From: Clostridia bacterium
Lineage (GTDB): Bacteria > Bacillota_A > Clostridia > Oscillospirales > CAG-272
Assembly (NCBI GenBank): GCA_017472105.1
Contig: JAFUQY010000032.1
Coordinates: 1-17,255, forward strand
Reading direction: 5' to 3'
Length of the DNA: 17,255 bases
Shown: piece by piece, positions 6,699-12,128 of the stretch
Layout: every line of letters begins with the position of its first letter
How positions within the stretch are numbered: position 1 is the first letter of the stretch
The notes under the pieces: model-generated
What the model was told of the DNA's origin: nothing
The model's database searches: none
Seen by the model: the letters and a program-made list of their open reading frames with translations, nothing else
Made by a program: the position numbers and the translations under genes

Positions 6699-7727
6699 GT
6701 GAAAAAACTGCCCGCCGTTCTTGTCTTTTCCGCCATGCTCCTGCTCCTCATTTTCGGAGATACCGCCGCACATGCCGTGTCCGATTCGCTTGCGCTGTGC
6801 GTCACCCGTGTGATTCCGCCGCTGTTTCCGTACATGGTGCTCTCGTCCGTGATTCTGTCAATGGATCTTGCCGCGCCCCTGTACCGCCGGATTCCGACGG
6901 AGAAATGGTTCGGACTGCCCCGCTCTGCCGCTCCCGTTCTGCTCACCGGATTTCTCTGCGGGTTTCCCGTCGGTGCATCCGGTGCGGCTCAGCTCGTGCG
7001 TGACGGAAAGCTCTCCCGCAGTGACGCCGCCGCGCTCTGTGCCGTATCCTCCGCTGCCAGTCCCGCGTTCGTCATCGGATCACTCGGCAGTCAGTGGACG
7101 CGGGAGTACGGTCTGATCCTCTGGCTGACGCAGGTGGCGGTCTCCCTGTTTCTCGCTGCGTTTGTGTTCCGCGGCTCCTGCGTGTCTCCGTCAGTACAAA
7201 CCGCATCGGAAAAAGCCGTACCCTCTGCCGTACAGAGTCTTTGCACAGCCGTCACCTCAGCCGCGCAGTCCTGTATCGCGGTCACGGCGTTTGTCACCTT
7301 TTTCGGAACCGCAGCCGCACTTCTGTCCGTACTGATTCCGCCGCTCACACCGCTGTTTTCCGCCGTGCTGGAGTTTTCCCGCGGGGCATCTTTCGGTGCG
7401 CAGACGGGCGGGCTGTACGGAATCATCCTCACCGGTGCATCCGTCGGCTTTGCAGGAGTGTCCGTGCTGATGCAGACGGCGTCCTTCCTTCTGCCACAGA
7501 AAATCCCGATGAAGCCGGTGATTTCAGCAAAGCTCGTCACGATGACATCCTCCGCCGCCGTGTCCGCTGTGTATTATCTCATCCGCCGCCCGGGTGTCTC
7601 CGGAATTCCCGCGTCGGGTTCGGTCTTCATGCCTGCCAGCGCATTGTTCGTCATTGCAGTGCTCGGACTCATCACCGCTGCCGGAAAAACCGCGTCCCGA
7701 CTGCTGAAACATACAGAAATCCGATGA
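6699..7727 (+). CDS. YlbJ-like sporulation/nucleoside-recognition membrane protein (GTG start)
   Basis: This is a polytopic membrane protein of 342 residues. Hydrophobic segments run through the whole chain, the first at about 4-20 (PAVLVFSAMLLLLIFG). The core motifs PPLFPYMVLSSV and LTGFLCGFPVGASGAAQLV, then SSAASPAFVIGSLG, match the YlbJ / nucleoside-recognition (Gate) family. In Bacillus YlbJ is a sigma-E-dependent membrane protein required for spore maturation. I chose the GTG at 6699 because AAAGGA lies 6 nt before it; ATG at 6693 and GTG at 6663 are alternatives in the same frame. At 342 residues it is shorter than Bacillus YlbJ (about 400). It is divergent from yqfC/yqfD with 67 nt between starts, so both sides may share sporulation control. 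A generic transporter of the same fold remains possible. Confidence 0.75.
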   Translation: MKKLPAVLVFSAMLLLLIFGDTAAHAVSDSLALCVTRVIPPLFPYMVLSSVILSMDLAAPLYRRIPTEKWFGLPRSAAPVLLTGFLCGFPVGASGAAQLVRDGKLSRSDAAALCAVSSAASPAFVIGSLGSQWTREYGLILWLTQVAVSLFLAAFVFRGSCVSPSVQTASEKAVPSAVQSLCTAVTSAAQSCIAVTAFVTFFGTAAALLSVLIPPLTPLFSAVLEFSRGASFGAQTGGLYGIILTGASVGFAGVSVLMQTASFLLPQKIPMKPVISAKLVTMTSSAAVSAVYYLIRRPGVSGIPASGSVFMPASALFVIAVLGLITAAGKTASRLLKHTEIR

Positions 7728-7774
7728 AAATCGAGAAAATCCCGATGCAAAAAGGCGGAATTTCAATTGCCCTA

Positions 7775-7803
7775 TTGATTTTTGCGAGGATTTTATATAT
7801 AAT
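7775..7803 (+). promoter_or_regulatory. Sigma-A promoter for the Cys-rich protein gene
   Basis: The -35 TTGATT (7775-7780), a 17-bp spacer and a consensus -10 TATAAT (7798-7803) lie about 40 nt upstream of the start codon at 7847. It may also feed prfB, since no terminator was seen between the two genes. Confidence 0.75.
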
Positions 7804-7846
7804 ATAGTGGATAAACTGGCGAATTGTGTGACCGGGAGGATTTCAT

Positions 7847-8050
7847 GTGAAAAACTGCGACGAAAAAATCGAGAAATACTGCAAATACTGTGAGCTTGCC
7901 GCGACCCTCACCGATCCCGACAAAATGCTCTGTTCCCGTCACGGCGTCGTGGAGGCGTCCCATCTCTGCCGAAAATTCCGGTATGACCCCCTGAAACGTA
8001 CGCCCGCCCGGAAAAACCGTGAAATTTCCCTTGAATACGTGGAGATTTAA
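7847..8050 (+). CDS. Small conserved Cys-rich protein of unknown function (GTG start)
   Basis: The 67-residue soluble protein has six cysteines: C4, then a cluster with C12, C15 and C19-type spacing in YCKYCEL, and later C and C in MLCSRHG and HLCRKFRYDPLKR. The Cys/His arrangement suggests a small metal-binding (zinc-ribbon or knuckle) fold. The second half, SHLCRKFRYDPLKRTPAR, looks like a conserved family core that I associate with uncharacterised Clostridia proteins. The start is GTG at 7847: GGGAGG lies 7 nt upstream, whereas the ATG 3 bases earlier runs straight into TGA. It has its own promoter and lies 77 nt before prfB. I assign no function; a translation-linked role would be guesswork from location. 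Confidence 0.8.
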   Translation: MKNCDEKIEKYCKYCELAATLTDPDKMLCSRHGVVEASHLCRKFRYDPLKRTPARKNREISLEYVEI

Positions 8051-8127
8051 GCGGGAAACCTCATCCTATCCATCCTGTTTATAAAAAATCCAACCATACA
8101 TCCATTATCTGATCGGAGGACAAACCC

Positions 8128-9240
8128 TTGATTATCGCACTTGAAGAAGCAAAATACAGACTGGAAAACTTCCGCGCCAATATTGAAGAACTCGGCAGCG
8201 CACTCCGCATTGACGAGCTGAGAGAAAAGCTGGAAAAGCTGGACGCAACCACGCAGGATCCCGAATTCTGGAACAACCAGGAAAACTCCGGCAAGGTTCT
8301 GAAGGAAGTCAAGAGACTGAAGGACAAGATCGCGGAATACGATGACCTTTACGCAAAGCTGGAGGACACCGTTACCCTCGCCGAGCTTGCCATCGAAGAA
8401 AACGACGAATCCATGGTGGAAGAAGTCGAAACCGCAGAACAGGAAATCCTCGCGGAAGAAGAAAAGATCCGCATTGAGATTCTGCTCTCCGGCGAATACG
8501 ACCAGAACAACGCCATCATCTCCCTGCATCCCGGTGCGGGCGGTACCGAAGCTCAGGACTGGGCGCAGATGCTCTACCGTATGTACACCAGATGGGGTGA
8601 ACGTCACGGCTACAACGTGAAGCTCATCGACTGGCTCGACGGTGAAGGCGCAGGCATCAAGTCCGCTACCATCATGATCGAAGGCGAAAACGCATACGGC
8701 TACCTCAAGGGCGAAAACGGCGTTCACCGTCTCGTCCGCATTTCTCCCTTCGATGCATCCGGACGCCGCCAGACCTCCTTTGCATCCGTGGAAGTCATGC
8801 CCGAATTTGAAGACGACAACACCATCGAGCTCAAGGAAGAAGAACTCGAAATCACCGCTCACCGTTCCTCCGGTGCCGGCGGTCAGCATATCAACAAGAC
8901 CGACTCCGCAATCCGCATCATGCACATTCCCACCGGTATCGTTGTCGGATGCCAGACCGAACGAAGCCAGCTCCAGAACAAGGAAACCGCGCTGAAGATG
9001 CTCAAGTCCAAGCTCATGGAAATCAAGCAGCGCGAAAAGCTGGAAAAAATCGAAGACATCAAGGGCATCAAGACCAACATCGAATGGGGTGCACAGATCC
9101 GTTCCTACGTATTCATGCCCTATACCCTCGCGAAGGACACCAGAACCGGCTATGAAGACGGCAACATTCAGGCAGTCATGGACGGTGAAATCGACGGATT
9201 CATCAACGCTTACCTGAAGATGAACGCGGCTCAGGCGTAA
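8128..9240 (+). CDS. prfB: Peptide chain release factor 2 (TTG start, no frameshift)
   Basis: RF2 recognises UAA and UGA stop codons and triggers peptide release on the ribosome. The 370-residue protein is full length. It shows the RF2 codon-recognition tripeptide SPF within RISPFDASGRRQTSF, the catalytic GGQ in SSGAGGQHINKTDS, and the GAGGTEAQDWA and RTGYEDGNIQAVMDG motifs. The start is TTG at 8128 with GGAGG 8 nt upstream, giving MIIALEEAKYRLENF. The reading frame is continuous where many prfB genes carry an in-frame UGA and slippery site (here LGSALRIDELREKL), so the classical autoregulatory frameshift is absent. The methyltransferase gene follows after 2 nt, implying co-transcription. Confidence 0.96.
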   Translation: MIIALEEAKYRLENFRANIEELGSALRIDELREKLEKLDATTQDPEFWNNQENSGKVLKEVKRLKDKIAEYDDLYAKLEDTVTLAELAIEENDESMVEEVETAEQEILAEEEKIRIEILLSGEYDQNNAIISLHPGAGGTEAQDWAQMLYRMYTRWGERHGYNVKLIDWLDGEGAGIKSATIMIEGENAYGYLKGENGVHRLVRISPFDASGRRQTSFASVEVMPEFEDDNTIELKEEELEITAHRSSGAGGQHINKTDSAIRIMHIPTGIVVGCQTERSQLQNKETALKMLKSKLMEIKQREKLEKIEDIKGIKTNIEWGAQIRSYVFMPYTLAKDTRTGYEDGNIQAVMDGEIDGFINAYLKMNAAQA

Positions 9241-9242
9241 AC

Positions 9243-10016
9243 ATGAAAAAAGAAGAATCCCGTTTTGTCCCGGATACCCTGTTTGAAGGGATGACCTCCG
9301 TCCGCGCAGTCCTCGGTGCCATGGATCAGAAGATCAGCGACCGGAAGATCAGCCGGATTCTCGTGGACGAAACGAAGGTGAAAAGCCGCGCGAAGGAGCT
9401 GGGATGGCTCCGGTTCAAGGCGGGTGACTACGGATTTGCGATGGAAACCGTGCCGCCGCATGAGATCGACGCGATGACCACGGGAAACACCCACGGCGGT
9501 ATTTTAGCTGAGTGCACATCACGGACGATTCCCGCACTGAACGCGGACAGCATCCGGCCCGACGGCTTCTACGTGATGATCGAAGGCATCGAGGACCCGT
9601 ACAATTTCGGGTACGCGATCCGTTCCCTGTATGCCTGCGGAGCGGACGGGATTGTGCTCTCTCCCCGGAACTGGATGAGCGCGGCGGGTATCGTCTGCCG
9701 TTCGTCCGCCGGTGCGTCGGAGCTGCTTCCCCTGTTCGAATGCGACCCGGTCCAGTCCTCGGCGGTGTTCCGGTCACGCGGGTATAAAATTCTCTGCGCC
9801 GGCATCCGCGACTCCGTGTCCTCCTTTGACTGCGATATGACAAAACCCGTGTATCTCATCGTCGGCGGTGAGAAGCGAGGCATCTCCTCGGCACTGCTCG
9901 ACACGGCGGATCAGATCGTGCGCATCGACTACGGACGGGACTTCGCGGGTTCCCTCTCGGCGGCATCTGCGGCAACCGTGCTCGGCTACGAAGTCATGCG
10001 GGCAAACCGGAAATAA
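9243..10016 (+). CDS. TrmH/SpoU-family RNA 2'-O-methyltransferase
   Basis: SpoU-family enzymes transfer a methyl group from S-adenosylmethionine to a ribose 2'-OH in tRNA or rRNA and have a knotted fold. The 257-residue protein has an N-terminal substrate-binding-like part (about 12-95, LFEGMTSVRAVLGA) and then the SpoU domain. Motif 1 is IEGIEDPYNFGYAIRSL with N121 and R127. Motif 2 is LIVGGEKRGIS (E210). Motif 3 is FAGSLSAASAATVLGYEV (S237). In the usual motif 3 an Asn follows Ser-Leu (SLNVS), while here it is SLSAAS, a deviation worth noting. The gene starts 2 nt behind prfB and is closed by a terminator. Which RNA is modified cannot be told from the sequence. Confidence 0.88.
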   Translation: MKKEESRFVPDTLFEGMTSVRAVLGAMDQKISDRKISRILVDETKVKSRAKELGWLRFKAGDYGFAMETVPPHEIDAMTTGNTHGGILAECTSRTIPALNADSIRPDGFYVMIEGIEDPYNFGYAIRSLYACGADGIVLSPRNWMSAAGIVCRSSAGASELLPLFECDPVQSSAVFRSRGYKILCAGIRDSVSSFDCDMTKPVYLIVGGEKRGISSALLDTADQIVRIDYGRDFAGSLSAASAATVLGYEVMRANRK

Positions 10017-10025
10017 CAGAATCAG

Positions 10026-10069
10026 AAATGCATCATGCGGAAGGAAACGTTCTGCGCGGTGCATTTTTT
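10026..10069 (+). terminator. Rho-independent terminator after the methyltransferase gene
   Basis: AAATGCATCATGCGGAA (10026 onward) pairs with TTCTGCGCGGTGCATTT, with two wobble pairs and two mismatches. The loop is about GGAAACG. A run of six T and then a further T-rich stretch follows. It ends the prfB-methyltransferase unit just before the next promoter. Confidence 0.75.
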
Positions 10070-10080
10070 GTTTTGCCCTC

Positions 10081-10134
10081 TTGACAGCGGTTTATACTTG
10101 TGGTATAATCATTACAAGGTCACGTGAACCGTTA
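10081..10134 (+). promoter_or_regulatory. Near-consensus sigma-A promoter of the lipoprotein gene with operator-like inverted repeat
   Basis: The -35 TTGACA (10081-10086), a 17-bp spacer and the -10 TATAAT (10104-10109), preceded by TGG, form an almost perfect promoter. Just downstream GGTCACGTGAACCGTT (10118-10133) contains the palindrome CACGTG and flanking GGT/ACC. The GTCA plus GAACCG elements resemble the start-site palindromes at 179-188 and 11327-11339. A promoter this strong with an inverted repeat at its start site suggests repression; that part is inference. Confidence 0.75.
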
Positions 10135-10153
10135 TGAAAGGAGTTAAATCGTT

Positions 10154-11254
10154 ATGAAGAAATTATTATTACCGTTACTCGCCGCACATCTGACCGCATT
10201 CCTGCTTTGCGGATGTACTTCGGACGAACCGGTTCAGCCGGAAGAACAGGTTCCCGAAACCATCGAAGAAGTGAAAGAGCCCATCGTATGCACCACACCG
10301 GAGGATATCGACCAGCTTGACGGCATCGTCTCGGTGTATCCGATCACGCTGAACGAGTATCTCACCAAGCCCGAGTCCGAATACAGCGCGGATCAGCTTG
10401 CCTATCACGACAGTGAGCTCGCGAAGTTTCCCATTTATCGGATCGAATACACCGTTGATGACTGCACTGTTTACGCACACCTCACCCTTCCTGCGGAGTA
10501 CGATGCCGAAAATCCCGCTCCTCTGGTGATTACTGTCGATTCAGGACGCGGATACAGATCCATCTGGAATCCCGCCAGCGACGTCGTGAATGAGATACAT
10601 CATCCGCTCATGGCTACAATGTACAGCAAAATCACGGAAGAAGTGATTCGCTCCGATATCGCCGAGGATTACAGCAGTATTACACGCAGTTATGCCGTTC
10701 TGGTATGCTACCTGCGCGAAACTGAGCCGGGCACCGGTTTTGACGAATTCGGCGGCGATGACGTGAACGATCTCGTGTTCTGGTTTGACAAACTCCCGTC
10801 GTTATCGTTTATCGATCAGGACCATATCTACATGGTCGGTGACTCCCGCGGTGCAATGCAGGTCTGTCTTGCTCTCAGAGAAGCCCCGGACAGCCTGATC
10901 CGTGCGGCACTTTCGTTCTCGGGAACATACGACATCGCAGATTTATATGATTTCCGCGAGGATATGCGTGATGAGCTGGAAAAACGAATCGGCGGCACCC
11001 CTGAGGAATGCCCCGAAGAATACGCAAAACGAAGCGTGATCAACTTTGCAAACGAGATCAATACACCGCTTCTTCTCGTTCATAACACAGGCGACAAGAG
11101 AGTTCCCTATGCACAGGCAGCGGTATTTGCGGAAAAACTGACACAAGTCGGAAAGACCGTCGAGTTTATAACCCGTGACAGTGACGGTCACATCTTATCC
11201 GGATCGATAGAAATTCTGGAAATGCTCAACAGAATGCTGGAGCTCTACGGCTGA
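10154..11254 (+). CDS. Secreted lipoprotein with alpha/beta-hydrolase (prolyl-oligopeptidase-like) domain
   Basis: The 366-residue protein has a lipoprotein signal peptide: MKK, a hydrophobic stretch, then the lipobox LCGC with the lipidated Cys at position 21. A short acidic linker rich in Glu and Pro follows. The rest is an alpha/beta hydrolase. The nucleophile elbow is GDSRG with Ser231, the acid is probably D314 in HNTGDKRVPY, and the base is H346 in DSDGH. The order and spacing fit the S9/dienelactone hydrolase/acetyl-xylan-esterase-like group. It is expected to act on peptides or esters outside the membrane; the substrate cannot be inferred. The ATG follows AAGGAG by about 10 nt. The gene is monocistronic behind a strong promoter. 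No terminator is evident after the stop. Confidence 0.85.
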   Translation: MKKLLLPLLAAHLTAFLLCGCTSDEPVQPEEQVPETIEEVKEPIVCTTPEDIDQLDGIVSVYPITLNEYLTKPESEYSADQLAYHDSELAKFPIYRIEYTVDDCTVYAHLTLPAEYDAENPAPLVITVDSGRGYRSIWNPASDVVNEIHHPLMATMYSKITEEVIRSDIAEDYSSITRSYAVLVCYLRETEPGTGFDEFGGDDVNDLVFWFDKLPSLSFIDQDHIYMVGDSRGAMQVCLALREAPDSLIRAALSFSGTYDIADLYDFREDMRDELEKRIGGTPEECPEEYAKRSVINFANEINTPLLLVHNTGDKRVPYAQAAVFAEKLTQVGKTVEFITRDSDGHILSGSIEILEMLNRMLELYG

Positions 11255-11289
11255 TCGCAGAAAAAACAATTCCACCCGTTCTTTCCCTT

Positions 11290-11340
11290 GCAATTTCCGG
11301 AAAAGTGTGCTATCATATAGTCACGGTAACCGGTACCGAA
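11290..11340 (+). promoter_or_regulatory. Promoter with extended -10 and ACCGGT palindromes, twin of the XRE promoter
   Basis: The -35 TTGCAA (11290-11295), a 17-bp spacer and -10 TATCAT (11313-11318), preceded by TGC, repeat the layout of the promoter at 143-171. Downstream, ATAGTCA is followed by CGGTAACCGGTACCG (11326-11340), which holds overlapping palindromes (CGGT-A-ACCG and CGGTACCG). The block from TGCTATCATA through AGTCA differs from the XRE promoter at a single base. Confidence 0.7.
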
Positions 11341-11366
11341 TCCGTGAGACAAGGAGGTAATGATCG

Positions 11367-11781
11367 ATGATTCAGACTATTATGGAGGTGGCTGTACGCT
11401 GACGGCTCAGGCCCACGAGCCAAGTGTACCCACTTTGTAAAACAGGATTCGCTCCGCTTTGCCGGGGCTTGTCCTGCGTTAAGCTGATAAACAGTCGGGC
11501 ATTCCGAAAGGCGGTACACCATTAGCTACATCAACGCGGAAGATATCCTTCCGGCAGAGCTGATCACGCAGATCAGAAAATACATCGAAGGGGAAGCCAT
11601 TTACATCCCGCGCGCAGTCGGACGTGCCGAGTGGGGCAAGTCCACCGGAACCCGCGCGGAGCTTGACAGACGCAACCGTGCCATCCGCGCGGAATACGAA
11701 TCGGGCGTCCCCGTCCCGGAGCTGAGCGAGAAGTATTGCTTATGCTGCGACAGCATCCGGAAAATCCTCAGAAAAACGTAA
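11367..11781 (+). pseudogene. CD3324-family small HTH protein gene, interrupted near its 5' end
   Basis: A good ribosome binding site (AAGGAGGT, spacing 8) precedes ATG at 11367, which reads MIQTI and then enters foreign sequence, stopping at TGA 11400-11402 after 11 codons. From 11524 a frame of 85 codons reads SYINAEDILPAELITQIRKY, then YIPRAVGRAEWGKSTGTRAE, and ends with a helix-turn-helix-like PELSEKYCLCCDSIRKIL. This is the CD3324 type of short Clostridia protein, whose N-termini commonly read like M..ISYINAEDILP. Joining 11381 to 11524 gives MIQTISYINAEDILP in frame, an intact protein of about 90 residues. The downstream part has no ATG, GTG or TTG start in its first 25 codons; only an ATT at 11521. 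So the gene is probably inactive unless the insert is removed. The promoter and terminator are intact. Confidence 0.7.
11382..11523 (+). mobile_element. Hairpin-rich 139-142-nt insert (MITE-like or structured RNA element)
   Basis: The insert separates two halves of the CD3324-like gene and is bounded by ATT on both sides (11379-11381 and 11521-11523), a possible 3-bp target duplication. It is packed with hairpins: GGCTC/GAGCC (11404-11421), AAGTG/CACTT (11422-11435), a long arm CAGGA-GCTCCG/CGGGGC-TCCTG (11443-11476) with a symmetric TTC/TTG internal loop, and TCGG/CCGA (11495-11507). Its ends can pair: ATGG (11382-11385) with CCAT (11519-11522), and TGTAC (11393-11397) with GTACA (11514-11518). 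It encodes no transposase. A 69-codon antisense frame (11313-11522) crosses it and is not believed to be a gene. A non-autonomous transposon, a mobile structured RNA or a regulatory leader are the options. Confidence 0.5.
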
Positions 11782-11783
11782 AC

Positions 11784-11813
11784 AAGCCGTGTGGATCATC
11801 CATGCGGCTTTTT
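11784..11813 (+). terminator. Strong Rho-independent terminator after the CD3324-like gene
   Basis: AAGCCGTGTGGA pairs with TCCATGCGGCTT (12 pairs, two of them G-T wobbles) around the loop TCA, followed by five T. It starts 2 nt after the TAA stop. Confidence 0.9.
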
Positions 11814-11850
11814 AACTGCCCGCAAATAAACAAATGTTTCCGCGAATGCC

Positions 11851-11879
11851 TTTACAAATTCAGCCGTGCGTGATATAAT
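11851..11879 (+). promoter_or_regulatory. Sigma-A promoter of the DUF951-yfhO-ruvAB operon
   Basis: The -35 TTTACA (11851-11856), a 17-bp spacer and -10 TATAAT (11874-11879) lie 33 nt upstream of the DUF951 start codon. The spacing and boxes are close to consensus. Confidence 0.8.
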
Positions 11880-11912
11880 AAGGTAAGTATTTTTATTTTT
11901 CAGGAGGTTCCC

Positions 11913-12128
11913 ATGAACATCCCGAAGATCGCCGTCGGGGACAAGCTCGAGCTGAAGAAAAAGCATCCCTGCGGCACGTCGGTTTTCAGCGTTCTCCGCG
12001 TAGGATCGGACGTGCGGATTGTCTGCGACGGATGCGGACGCGACATGGTTCTCCCGCGCGAAAAGCTGGAAAAAGCAATCAAAAAAATCCACCATCCCAT
12101 CGAAAGTGAATCGGAAGAAAATGGATAA
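11913..12128 (+). CDS. DUF951 family small protein
   Basis: The 71-residue soluble protein matches the DUF951 (YyzM-type) family: VGDKLELKKKHPCGTSVF, then VLRVGSDVRIVCDGCGRDM and LPREKLEKAIKKI. C20 together with C38 and C41 (CDGC) suggests a small zinc-binding fold, perhaps a nucleic-acid contact; the function is unknown in the family. The ATG is preceded by AGGAGGT. Its last 8 nt overlap the start of the YfhO-type gene, so it is the first gene of a four-gene operon that ends with ruvB. Confidence 0.9.
   Translation: MNIPKIAVGDKLELKKKHPCGTSVFSVLRVGSDVRIVCDGCGRDMVLPREKLEKAIKKIHHPIESESEENG

Noticed and set aside
8047..8925. 292-codon minus-strand open frame opposite prfB
   Set aside because: It is antisense to a conserved release factor gene and Phe-rich, as expected from the complement of Glu/Lys-rich codons.
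11441..11483. Integron attC-like site (GTTAAGC at 11478-11484 behind a hairpin)
   Set aside because: Only the right-hand core fits GTTRRRY; the matching left-hand RYYYAAC core is missing and no integrase or cassette array is present.
11313..11522. 69-codon minus-strand open frame across the insert
   Set aside because: No ribosome binding site, it runs into the facing promoter, and it follows the hairpin arms rather than any protein-like pattern.
11382..11523. Self-splicing group I or group II intron in the CD3324-like gene
   Set aside because: At about 140 nt it is too short, has no terminal G under any boundary choice, and has no GUGYG 5' end or domain V-like hairpin.
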